Shown here in pieces: positions 22,584-30,042 of a stretch of DNA of 45,304 bases (the stretch's first letter is position 1; each line of letters starts with the position of its first letter). The notes under the pieces are model-generated. The model was given only the letters and a program-made list of their open reading frames with translations. It made no database searches and was not told the DNA's origin. A program made the position numbers and the translations under genes. Source of the DNA: an uncultured Collinsella sp. (lineage in GTDB: Bacteria > Actinomycetota > Coriobacteriia > Coriobacteriales > Coriobacteriaceae); contig CABSNL010000011.1 in NCBI GenBank assembly GCA_902479095.1, positions 1 to 45,304 of the forward strand, given 5' to 3'.

Positions 22584-23717
22584 ATGAGCACTTCGATTCA
22601 ACCGAACGCGCCGTTTCGCGCCGATATCGTCGGCAGTTTTCTTCGTCCGCAGGCTGTAAAGGACGCCCGTGCCGCCTATGTCGTGGGTAAACTCGACGCT
22701 TCCGGCCTTAAGGCCGTCGAGGACGACGCCATTCGCGATTTGGTGGCCAAGCAGAAGGCCGCCGGCCTGCGGGTGATCACCGATGGCGAGTTCCGCCGCA
22801 GTTACTGGCACCTCGACTTTATGTGGGGGCTCAACGGCATTGAACGCCGCACCTCACGCACGGGTTATATGTTCCATGACGAGGAGACGACGGCCGACAC
22901 CGCCGTGGTTACTGGTCCCATTAGCGGCGAGAACCACCCGTTCGTCGAGCATTTTAAGTTCGTCAAGGCGCTTGAGGGGGAGGGCCAGGTCGCACGCCAG
23001 ACCATTCCGGCGCCGATCCAGACGTTCTCTGAGGTCACACTCGATCGCTGCGACGGCCAGCAGGAGAGCCTGCGCGCTGTCTATAAGACCGATGAGGAAC
23101 TTGCCGACGCCATTGCGGCCGCTTATCGCACGGTGATCACCGACCTGTACGCAGCAGGCTGCCGCAACATCCAGTTTGATGACTGCACCTGGGGCATCTA
23201 TTGCGATACCGACTTTGTGTCCAAGACCGGCATGAGCCCGGTCGACCTGCAAAAGGTAAGCGAGCTGGGCGTGGCGCTCAACAACGCCGCCATCGAGGGC
23301 AAGCCCGACGATCTGGTTATCAACACGCACGTGTGCCGCGGCAACTACCATTCCACCTATGCCTTTGAGGGCGGCTACGACCCCATCGCGCCGTACCTGT
23401 TCGCACATGAGAATGTCGATGCGTTCTATCTGGAGTTCGACACACCCCGCGCCGGCGGCTTTGAGCCGCTCAAGTATGTTGCCCCCGGCAAGAAGGTCGT
23501 GCTGGGCTTGGTAACCACCAAGGCGGCAGAGCTCGAGAACGAGGACGCCATCGTCGAGCGCATCCGCGAGGCGGCAAAGTACGTGCCGCTCGAGAACCTG
23601 TATCTGTCTCCGCAGTGTGGCTTTGCCAGCTGCGAGATTGGCAACAAGCTGACCGAGGACGAACAGTGGGCAAAGATCGCGCTGGTCAAGCGCATTGCCG
23701 AGCGCGTTTGGAAGTAA
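22584..23717 (+). CDS. MetE-like (YxjG/YxjH-type) methyltransferase
   Basis: This 377-residue protein corresponds to the catalytic C-terminal barrel of cobalamin-independent methionine synthase, the stand-alone YxjG/YxjH size class. Seen motifs are FRADIVGSFLRPQAVKDA (1st strand), VITDGEFRR, IQFDDCTWG, the zinc-ligand region INTHVCRGNY, YLEFDTPRAGGFEPL and LSPQCGFAS with the second zinc Cys. Length is about half of full MetE (~755). The role is likely methyl transfer to homocysteine or another thiol from a folate or other donor. ATG 22584 follows AAGGGAGAT; an upstream ATG (22566) has no ribosome site. Confidence 0.88.
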   Translation: MSTSIQPNAPFRADIVGSFLRPQAVKDARAAYVVGKLDASGLKAVEDDAIRDLVAKQKAAGLRVITDGEFRRSYWHLDFMWGLNGIERRTSRTGYMFHDEETTADTAVVTGPISGENHPFVEHFKFVKALEGEGQVARQTIPAPIQTFSEVTLDRCDGQQESLRAVYKTDEELADAIAAAYRTVITDLYAAGCRNIQFDDCTWGIYCDTDFVSKTGMSPVDLQKVSELGVALNNAAIEGKPDDLVINTHVCRGNYHSTYAFEGGYDPIAPYLFAHENVDAFYLEFDTPRAGGFEPLKYVAPGKKVVLGLVTTKAAELENEDAIVERIREAAKYVPLENLYLSPQCGFASCEIGNKLTEDEQWAKIALVKRIAERVWK

Positions 23718-23840
23718 CGCTACCGCTTGCAGGTGACGGCGCGCGCGAGACATGACGTATCACGTACAATGGTCCGGATCGTATCGTTCGGGCAGGTTAT
23801 CCGATATGCCTGATCGCCCTTCCATCATGAAAGGACTTCC

Positions 23841-23894
23841 ATGTCCCAATCCTCGACGCCCGCCGTATCTGAACTCGAGGAGACTGCTGAATAG
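23841..23894 (+). CDS. 17-residue micro-ORF with ribosome site and terminator
   Basis: ATG 23841 follows GAAAGGACTTCC (AAAGGA, 7-nt spacing), and the frame runs 17 codons (MSQSSTPAVSELEETAE) to TAG, with an 18-nt gap before a strong terminator. It is acidic and Ser/Thr-rich. It could be a genuine small peptide gene, or the preserved 5' end of a gene whose body was deleted up to the terminator. I cannot distinguish these from one sequence. Confidence 0.35.
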   Translation: MSQSSTPAVSELEETAE

Positions 23895-23911
23895 TAGCTG
23901 CGTTCAGCCAA

Positions 23912-23959
23912 ATTAAAAATGGCGTCCATGCGTATGTACGCGTGGACGCCATTTTTAAT
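23912..23959. terminator. Strong two-way intrinsic terminator
   Basis: The arms (23912-23934 and 23937-23959) pair over 23 bp with one G-T. The stem core is AATGGCGTCCA/TGGACGCCATT with A/T-rich flanks on both sides. It serves the micro-ORF (plus) and the esterase (minus), whose TAA lies in the right arm. Confidence 0.88.
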
Positions 23960-24620
23960 GCGTCAGTATCCAGTGGATGCCGCGCGCCATGCGCAGGTCA
24001 GTTTGGGCAAAATGATTGCCGGGGTTGAGCTCCAGCGTTGTTGGGATGTCGCGCTCGATAAACAGCTCTTCCATCGCGCGCGTATCGTCGAGTACGTGCC
24101 GCATCATGCGGTTGGGCGTCTTGGTTTCCTTTTTACCGAGCGACAGATAGGCGGCGTCGGGCGTAGCCGTTATCGTGCGCTCGCGCGCGTAGTCGATAAA
24201 GCCGGGGAACCACAGCGACCCCGATGCACTCGCTGCGCGCTCAAAGACATCTGTTTGCCAAAGTGCCCACAGTGCAAAAAGACCCGCCAACGAGTAGCCG
24301 GCAACGCCGCGCCAGGCAGGCGGTTGCGGGAGCGATGATTCGGCCTGGGGGATTATCTGCTTCAACAACTCGTCAAGAAAACCAGCAGCCTGTCCGCCAA
24401 AGGGCTCGCTATCGCGTACGGTACCATCGCATGCCCAGGGGCTCAGCTCGCGATTCCAATCGAGCCCTCCAATGGCGACAAGGGTGAACGGCGGGCAGTC
24501 GAGCTCTCGGCAGCGCTCGTAGACTTCACTGCCGTCGCCCATAACCACGGGGAGATAGATGACGGGCGCGCCTTCCGCACGCTCTGAATAAACGGTTATC
24601 TGCTTATGATGCGCTTCCAA
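23955..24620 (-). CDS. Alpha/beta-hydrolase esterase (esterase D / Fes-like)
   Basis: This protein of about 221 residues has an esterase-D-type alpha/beta fold. It has an early PVIYLPVVMGDG strand, VAIGGLDWNRELSPW, the nucleophile elbow VAGYSLAG, an ASASGSLWFPGF segment and a C-terminal NPGNHF that supplies the catalytic His. Such proteins hydrolyse small esters or siderophore esters. The start is uncertain: TTG 24620 has GAGAGAAG upstream and begins near the first hydrolase strand, while GTG 24668 would add 16 residues and has no visible ribosome site. It is monocistronic and ends in a strong hairpin. Confidence 0.75.
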   Translation of the reverse strand: MEAHHKQITVYSERAEGAPVIYLPVVMGDGSEVYERCRELDCPPFTLVAIGGLDWNRELSPWACDGTVRDSEPFGGQAAGFLDELLKQIIPQAESSLPQPPAWRGVAGYSLAGLFALWALWQTDVFERAASASGSLWFPGFIDYARERTITATPDAAYLSLGKKETKTPNRMMRHVLDDTRAMEELFIERDIPTTLELNPGNHFAQTDLRMARGIHWILTH

Positions 24621-24689
24621 GGCAGGCTTCTCTCGGTGTTGTGATATTGACAGCCTCAATTGTCGCACGCTGGCACGGGGGCAGACGCT

Positions 24690-24730
24690 AAAAGAAAGGC
24701 GCGGAGCCGCTCGATGCGATTCCGCGCCTT
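24690..24730 (-). terminator. Intrinsic terminator of the NCS2 permease gene
   Basis: Arms AAGGCGCGGA (24696-24705) and TCCGCGCCTT (24721-24730) form a 10-bp stem. On the minus strand TTTCTTTT follows. It is 28 nt past the permease stop. Confidence 0.85.
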
Positions 24731-24757
24731 GTTGTTTTGCTTTAGCAGACTATGCCG

Positions 24758-26068
24758 TTACGCCACGAAGAAGTAGACGAGGAAGGCGAGGGCTGCGATC
24801 CACATGAGCGGCTTGATCTTGGAGGCCTCGCCCTTAAAGAGTGCGACGATCACGTAGGTGATAAAGCCCAGGCCAATGCCGGCAGAGATGGAGTAGGTGA
24901 AGGGCACGCCGGCGACAATCATGAACGCCGGGAAACCCTGCGACACGTCGGACCAGTCGATCTCGGAGGCCTCGCTCATCATGAGGTAGCCGACGTAGAC
25001 CAGAGCACCACAGGTGGCGGCGCTGGAAACGATGGTGACGATGGGGGAGAAGAACGCGGCGAGAATGAACAGCACGCCGGTGGTGACGGAGGTGAGGCCC
25101 GTGCGGCCACCGTCGGCAGCGCCAGAGGTGGACTCGACGAAGGTGGTGATGGAGGAGACGCCCATGAAACCGCCCACAGCGGCGGCGGCGGAGTCGACGA
25201 TCAGGATCTCCTTGATATTCTCGACGTTGCCGTCGTCGGTGAGGAACTCGCCCTGCTTGGCCACGGCCATCGCGGTGCCCATGGTGTCGAAGAAGTCACT
25301 CATGAGCAGCGAGAACGAGATGACGAGGAGCGCGGGGTCGGTAAGGACCTTGACGATGGCAGGCACGCCGCCGGCGTCGGCGATGGGGCCACCGATGCTC
25401 GAGAAGTCGAGCGGGGCGATGATACCGGTCGGAGCCTGGGTCACACCTAGGGGGATACCGGCGATGACGGCGACGACGATGCCGATGAGCAGCGAGCCGG
25501 GGACGTTGCGGCAGGCGAGGGCGACTGTCACCAGGATGGAGATGATGCCGACGATGAAGGTGGGGGAGGTGATGTCGCCCAGACCGACGAGTGTACCGGC
25601 GCCAGCGGTGATAATGCCGGCATCGCACAGGCCAATCATGGCGATGAACAGGCCCAGACCCACCGAGATGGCGTGACGCAGGACAACCGGGATGGCGTCC
25701 ATGATGGCCTCGCGCAGGCCACAAAGCACGAGCAGCAAGATGACGACGCCCTCAAGGAAGATGACGCTCATGGCCACGTGCCAGTCACCGCCGCAGACGG
25801 TGGTGGTGATTCCGGCGATCATCGCGTTGACGCCTAAGCCCGACGCGCAGGCGAGCGGGCGGTTGGCGAAGATGCCCATGCAGATGGTCATGATGCCGGC
25901 GCCCAGGCAGGTGGCGCAGGCGAGCGCTCCCGCATCGATGCCAGCGCCCGAGAGCACCGCGGGGTTGACGGCGATGATGTAGGCCATCGCCAGGAATGTT
26001 GTCAGTCCAGCGCGGAGTTCGGTCCCGATTGTGGACTTGCGCTCGCTGACGTGAAATAGTTCGTCCAT
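24758..26068 (-). CDS. NCS2-family purine permease (adenine/guanine/hypoxanthine type)
   Basis: This 436-residue membrane protein has 12-14 hydrophobic segments. The family markers are IGTELRAGLTTFLAMAYIIAVNP near the N-terminus, ASGLGVNAMIAG, FFDTMGTAMAVAKQ (the signature acidic motif of the AzgA/PbuG branch) and GVSSITTFVESTSGAADGGRTGLTSV. The branch imports purine bases by proton symport. ATG 26068 follows AAGGAAAGGG. I looked in its leader for a purine riboswitch and saw none. It is monocistronic, with its own terminator. Confidence 0.9.
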   Translation of the reverse strand: MDELFHVSERKSTIGTELRAGLTTFLAMAYIIAVNPAVLSGAGIDAGALACATCLGAGIMTICMGIFANRPLACASGLGVNAMIAGITTTVCGGDWHVAMSVIFLEGVVILLLVLCGLREAIMDAIPVVLRHAISVGLGLFIAMIGLCDAGIITAGAGTLVGLGDITSPTFIVGIISILVTVALACRNVPGSLLIGIVVAVIAGIPLGVTQAPTGIIAPLDFSSIGGPIADAGGVPAIVKVLTDPALLVISFSLLMSDFFDTMGTAMAVAKQGEFLTDDGNVENIKEILIVDSAAAAVGGFMGVSSITTFVESTSGAADGGRTGLTSVTTGVLFILAAFFSPIVTIVSSAATCGALVYVGYLMMSEASEIDWSDVSQGFPAFMIVAGVPFTYSISAGIGLGFITYVIVALFKGEASKIKPLMWIAALAFLVYFFVA

Positions 26069-26261
26069 GCATACCCTTTCCTTGTTCGGCCCCGAGTTTA
26101 GGCCGATTGACACGAACTCACCCACTATAGCCCCTTTACGACGCTGTTGTTCCTCGCATGTTGATGTTCGGCGCTTTGTAGCAGACGGACGGTATTTTTC
26201 GCATGAAAATGTGTGGGTACCGTATACTTAAGCGGACACAACGACCCCTATGGAGGAACGT

Positions 26262-26681
26262 ATGATTAAAGAGCTTTGCCACGACGAGGCTATCCTGTCC
26301 CAGCGTTGCGAGGTTGCGACCGTCGAGGACGAGTCGGTTGCTCAGGACCTGATCGATACCATCAAGTCGCTCGACGATGCCGGCTGCCTTGCCGCTAACC
26401 AGATTGGCGTTACCAAGAAGGTTTGCGTCTACCTGGACGATGCCGGCGAGCCCCACGTGCTCTACAACCCCCGTCTGGTGTTTGGCCTGGGCGCCAGCAA
26501 GATGGAGGAGAGCTGCCTGACGCACGAGGAGGTCACCAAGTCCACGCGCTATATCAAGTGCAAGGTCGCCTTTGATCAGATCGTCGACGGCAAGATGAAG
26601 GAGTGCCGCCGCGACTACGCGGGCTTTGAGGCACAGATGATCCAGCATATGATCGACCACTGTCTTGGAAAGTTGGTCTAA
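26262..26681 (+). CDS. Peptide deformylase-like protein, catalytic Glu replaced
   Basis: This 139-residue protein keeps the deformylase fold, but the motifs are altered. Motif 1 is GCLAANQIGV (41-50; the usual second Gly is Cys), motif 2 is ESCLT (83-87; usually EGCLS, metal Cys kept), and motif 3 is HMIDH (129-133; usually HExDH). Both metal-binding His remain, but the general-base Glu is Met. True deformylases lose activity when this Glu is changed, so this is probably not a working formyl-Met deformylase. A more typical paralogue is at 42394-42804. ATG 26262 follows TGGAGGAA. Its stop lies in a long palindrome. Confidence 0.82.
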   Translation: MIKELCHDEAILSQRCEVATVEDESVAQDLIDTIKSLDDAGCLAANQIGVTKKVCVYLDDAGEPHVLYNPRLVFGLGASKMEESCLTHEEVTKSTRYIKCKVAFDQIVDGKMKECRRDYAGFEAQMIQHMIDHCLGKLV

Positions 26682-26784
26682 GGGGACCAAAGCACCGCAC
26701 CTTGCCGCTCAATCGTCGCTCGCGTACCTTAAGTACGCTTCGCTCCTCTTTCGTGGCAATCTGCGGCACTTTGACCCCTTAGAC
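26676..26784. repeat. Long imperfect palindrome (about 109 bp) overlapping a stop codon
   Basis: The outer arms are exact for 10 bp (GTCTAAGGGG at 26676-26685, CCCCTTAGAC at 26775-26784). Pairing continues imperfectly inwards (CAAAG, CCGCA and TTGCC against GGCAA, TGCGG and CTTTG). The centre is GCGTAC-CTTAA-GTACGC (26722-26738). The left arm contains the TAA of the deformylase-like gene. It looks like a MITE- or REP-type insertion, not a terminator, since a separate terminator follows. Confidence 0.65.
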
Positions 26785-26825
26785 GACCTGCGGGGTTAAC
26801 TTGGTTGAGTTTATCCTGCTTGAAT

Positions 26826-26866
26826 AGTCCGGGCGTGACATTGTTGTCATGTCCGGGCTTTTGTGT
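26826..26866 (+). terminator. Intrinsic terminator after the deformylase-like gene
   Basis: The arms at 26826-26840 (AGTCCGGGCGTGACA) and 26845-26859 pair over 15 bp with three G-T wobbles around TTGT. TTTTGTGTTT follows on the plus strand. Confidence 0.82.
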
Positions 26867-26925
26867 TTAGCGCCTTTTTGTTTGGAGACAATGAAATTAG
26901 CAAGAACGTAAAGCTAGGAGGCGCT

Positions 26926-27891
26926 ATGTGTACGAGTATTCGATTTACCGATAATTCTGGCCACATGTATCTGGGCCGCAATCTCGACTGGAGCTTTGAC
27001 TACGGCCAACAGGTTCGCGTGATGCCGCGCGGGTTTCACATTCCGTATTCGTTTATCGACGACGCGACAGCGGCGCACGCGGTGATCGGTATGTGCATCG
27101 ATTACAAGAACTACCCTATGTTCTTCGATTGCGGCAACGATGCGGGCCTCGCCGTGGCGGGTCTCAATTTCCCGGGTTATGCCGAGTATGCCGAGGACCC
27201 TGTCGACGGCAAGACCAATATCGCGGCCTATGAGTTCCCCCTGTGGGTGGCAGCGACGTTCTCGACGGTCGATGAGGTCGAGGCCGCGCTGCGCGACACG
27301 GTGATTGTCGCCAAATCTGCCGGAGAGGGGCTGGGCGTGTCGCTGCTCCATTGGATTATCGGCGACAGCCAGCGCAGCATCGTGGTCGAGATGATGGCTG
27401 ACGGCCTGCATGTATACGACGATCCGGTCGACACCCTTGCCAACCAGCCGACCTTCCCGTGGCACATGGAAAACCTGCGCACCTATATCACCGCCACAAG
27501 CGATTTTCCGCAGACGGCGACATGGCGTGGCGCCGAGCTCAAGCCCTATGGAGCCGGTGCCGGCATGCGCGGCATTCCGGGCGATTGCTATTCGCCGAGC
27601 CGTTTTGTAAAGGCGGCGTACCTCAATGCCAATTACCCGCAAAAGGAGAGCGAGACCGAAAACGTCGTTCGCATGTTCCGCTCGCTCGAGGGCGTGGTGA
27701 TGATCGAGGGAGCGTCCAGGATGGGCGATGGCAAGTTCGAGAAGACTATCTACACCGGATGCTTTAGCGCGCGCACGGGCAATTATTACTACGCGATGTA
27801 TGGGGATCCGTCGATTCGTTACGTGAGCCTGATGGATGCCGAGGGCGCGAGCCCCGATAGGCTCGTGGTTCCCGAGCCGCGTCGTTCGTAG
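26926..27891 (+). CDS. Choloylglycine hydrolase / bile salt hydrolase
   Basis: This 321-residue Ntn-hydrolase has Cys2 directly after the initiator Met, which becomes the nucleophile when Met is removed. Other expected active-site residues are present: Arg18 and Asp21 in GRNLDW, Asn81 in AGLAVAGLNFPGYAEY, Asn173 in ANQPTFPWH, and Arg226 in YSPSRF. Length matches the usual ~320. It deconjugates glycine- or taurine-linked bile acids, probably in the cytoplasm since no signal peptide is seen; penicillin acylase activity is the family alternative. ATG 26926 follows TAGGAGG. It is monocistronic with a terminator behind it. Confidence 0.92.
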   Translation: MCTSIRFTDNSGHMYLGRNLDWSFDYGQQVRVMPRGFHIPYSFIDDATAAHAVIGMCIDYKNYPMFFDCGNDAGLAVAGLNFPGYAEYAEDPVDGKTNIAAYEFPLWVAATFSTVDEVEAALRDTVIVAKSAGEGLGVSLLHWIIGDSQRSIVVEMMADGLHVYDDPVDTLANQPTFPWHMENLRTYITATSDFPQTATWRGAELKPYGAGAGMRGIPGDCYSPSRFVKAAYLNANYPQKESETENVVRMFRSLEGVVMIEGASRMGDGKFEKTIYTGCFSARTGNYYYAMYGDPSIRYVSLMDAEGASPDRLVVPEPRRS

Positions 27892-27912
27892 CCGATGGCT
27901 TTACCGCAATGC

Positions 27913-27943
27913 AAAGCGGCCCTGCGTCTGCCAGGGCCGCTTT
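27913..27943 (+). terminator. Terminator of the bile salt hydrolase gene
   Basis: Arms AAAGCGGCCCTG (27913-27924) and CAGGGCCGCTTT (27932-27943) enclose CGTCTGC and run into TTTT. The same AGCGGCCCTG/CAGGGCCGCT arms recur at 29940-30022. Confidence 0.88.
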
Positions 27944-27958
27944 TGTCTACGTTTTTGG

Positions 27959-27989
27959 CCAGGTAAAACACCTTTGAGGCTTTACCTGG
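27959..27989. terminator. Second hairpin before the lipoprotein gene's 3' end
   Basis: Arms CCAGGTAAA (27959-27967) and TTTACCTGG (27981-27989) have a 13-nt loop. They sit between convergent genes and could end the minus-strand lipoprotein transcript. Confidence 0.55.
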
Positions 27990-28097
27990 GCGTAATCGTA
28001 GACTGCTATTCGGCATTTCCGGGGCTAGACAACCGCCTGGCCCCAATCGGTCATATAACCCTAGCCCACATTGAAATGCCATCGAAAAAGAAGCAGG

Positions 28098-29648
28098 CTA
28101 TAGAGACTGGTCTCTCACCCACTCGATGAGTTCGGGGATCGCATAAGCGTATTGCCAGGTAAAGTTATGAGTGTTTCCACCCTGGACCGTCTTGTCGGTG
28201 CTATCGAGAGTCCCCTTCTCTACATGAAGGAAAACGACATGCGCCCCATCGGTCATCGCTTGTTTACAGGCCGAGGAGCAGACATCCGAGAGCTCGACCA
28301 TAAGCTCATCGAGCGTCTTCTGGCTGCTAGCCGCCTTGGCTCCCTCCTGGTTACCCGAAGGGTTTTTCTCTTCCGTTGCGTCGTAATCAACCCACAGGCC
28401 ACTCGTATGTCCTTCGCCGTCATAGTTATAGGCGCAATTCAGCTGCTTCTCAACATAAGGAATTCCGATACTCGCGACACCCTTCTCGGGATTCGTCATG
28501 CCGCCATAGGAATTGGAATCGTCTTCAGAAACGAATATCACCATGGGCGTCTTGGCAATCGGAGTCATGTTGCCTTGCCCGGCAACGAGCATAAGCGCTG
28601 CAAAGGAATTGTCGTCGGGATGCTTGGAGGCATATTCGATGAGGGCCATGCACCCGGCAGATTCGCCCGTCCCGTAAATGCGATCCGGATCGATTGAGTA
28701 ACCCTGGTCGATCAGGTCCTCGATTACATGCAGGCAAGTCTCGATATCGCAGCAAGTTCCAGCGATCGTCAGCACAAATTGTGACCCATTAGCCCAGGCA
28801 AGGGCTCCCAGACCTTGACGAAGATTCACCCTCACATCGCAGGTGGTTACCCCCGCATCCGGCAGGAAGAGCGTGATGGGGTATTTCTTTGCCTTGTCGT
28901 AGTCGTCAGGCTGTGCCAAGGCAAACGAAGCATGGAATCCAGTTTTGGGGTCATCGTAGGTCCCTGCAACAAACTTGTCTGCCTCGGAGTTGAGAACAGT
29001 CGAAGCCACGAGATATCGGGAGGACGTCTCGTCGCCTGTAAGCTTTTTACCTGCAGAATCCTTGAGATCCTTTATTTGGGCGATTTTGACGCAACCGCTA
29101 TCAAGGGATACGGGACCGTTTGAGCCTACGCACCCACGCGTCATCTGAAACATCAACGTCTGTGCGCCCGCATCTGCTGGATCGAGCTCGACGATGACGT
29201 ACGTTCCCTTGCTTTTGCCCCCTTCATCACTCAGCTCGGCTTTGTCGTTTACATAGGCAGTGACAATCGAGCGTCCCAAAACCGAGAAAGATCCCAGCCC
29301 CTTTTCCTGAGCCTGTTGACCGATGCCGCCATGTCCGGGATCAACCGAAGACGCATCGACATCCACGTCGTATTCAATCGCCACGCCGACAATCTTCTCT
29401 CCGATTGCATATGTTTTCGCAAGTGCAGAAACAGAGATAACGTGCTCGTAGAATTCGCTAACGTCGCTATCCGTGCCACCCGATTTGCCGTCGCTATCAA
29501 CCTTCAGTGCATCATCCTTGCCGGCAGCCACGCTTCCCGCGCCGCTTTCGCTTCCAGACGCGCAGCCAACAAGCATAGAGGCGGTGCCCGCCAGCATTGT
29601 GGCCCCACCGGCCGTTAAAAAGCTTCGCCGACTCATTTCGAAAGCCAT
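28098..29648 (-). CDS. Tat-exported lipoprotein esterase (alpha/beta hydrolase)
   Basis: This 516-residue protein has a twin-arginine start, SRRSFLTAG (Arg7-Arg8). A hydrophobic run then ends in the lipobox LVGC (26-29), so Cys29 should carry lipid on the outer membrane face after Tat export. A Ser/Gly/Asp-rich linker (30-65) precedes an N-terminal beta domain (about 66-235). The C-terminal hydrolase domain has KKYPITLFLPDAG and the nucleophile GTGESAG (Ser330), with a late His in GGNTHNFTW. It resembles esterase/PHB-depolymerase-like proteins. Its codon choice is visibly less GC-biased than its neighbours', hinting at acquisition. ATG 29648 has GGGG 7 nt upstream; ATG 29636 is possible. Confidence 0.82.
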   Translation of the reverse strand: MAFEMSRRSFLTAGGATMLAGTASMLVGCASGSESGAGSVAAGKDDALKVDSDGKSGGTDSDVSEFYEHVISVSALAKTYAIGEKIVGVAIEYDVDVDASSVDPGHGGIGQQAQEKGLGSFSVLGRSIVTAYVNDKAELSDEGGKSKGTYVIVELDPADAGAQTLMFQMTRGCVGSNGPVSLDSGCVKIAQIKDLKDSAGKKLTGDETSSRYLVASTVLNSEADKFVAGTYDDPKTGFHASFALAQPDDYDKAKKYPITLFLPDAGVTTCDVRVNLRQGLGALAWANGSQFVLTIAGTCCDIETCLHVIEDLIDQGYSIDPDRIYGTGESAGCMALIEYASKHPDDNSFAALMLVAGQGNMTPIAKTPMVIFVSEDDSNSYGGMTNPEKGVASIGIPYVEKQLNCAYNYDGEGHTSGLWVDYDATEEKNPSGNQEGAKAASSQKTLDELMVELSDVCSSACKQAMTDGAHVVFLHVEKGTLDSTDKTVQGGNTHNFTWQYAYAIPELIEWVRDQSL

Positions 29649-30042
29649 TTTATTGCCCCGTTCCCCAGCCCGCTTCTGACTGGATTTTCAGCATTTTTAA
29701 TCAGAAATTAACGAAACGGAGTCCGTGCCTTCGAAGCGCCTAAACAGGGAATCCGTTGATGCCAGATGCCCGGCGCGCCGCTCGGAAGTAAAACTAAAGG
29801 AATTTTATATAATCTAAATGAGCCAATCGATTCGCCTTTGAACGGCTATTATTCCAAAGATGAATTGAAACTACCGTTTGTTTAATATATCTTGACAAAG
29901 TCATCGGCATCATGTTTGCCTTCAACTTCTGATCGACCAAGCGGCCCTGGCGGAACTGAACTGCCTCCCATTTCTCGTGTCCAAGAAATGGGAGGCAGTT
30001 CATCGTGAGGTGCAGGGCCGCTGTTGTTGATTTGTGACGTCG
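29649..30042. other. AT-rich intergenic region, 394 bp, no convincing gene
   Basis: This stretch separates the lipoprotein gene from kup. It is markedly more AT-rich than its surroundings (around 29790-29900) and contains the nested palindrome at 29940-30022. A 69-codon minus-strand reading frame inside it runs through the palindrome and has no ribosome site, so I do not call it. Confidence 0.6.
29940..30022. repeat. Palindrome nested inside a terminator-like palindrome
   Basis: The outer arms are AGCGGCCCTG (29940-29949) and CAGGGCCGCT (30013-30022). Inside them, arms of 19 bp (29957-29975, starting TGAACTGCCTCCC, and 29984-30002) close on the loop CGTGTCCA. The outer arms match the stem of the terminator at 27913-27943, as if a hairpin element had entered the loop of such a terminator. 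Confidence 0.75.

Noticed and set aside
26069..26200. Possible purine riboswitch before the NCS2 permease
   Set aside because: The minus-strand leader has none of the conserved purine aptamer core segments.
29794..30003. 69-codon minus-strand frame between the lipoprotein and kup genes
   Set aside because: It runs through the nested palindrome, lacks a ribosome site and resembles no family.
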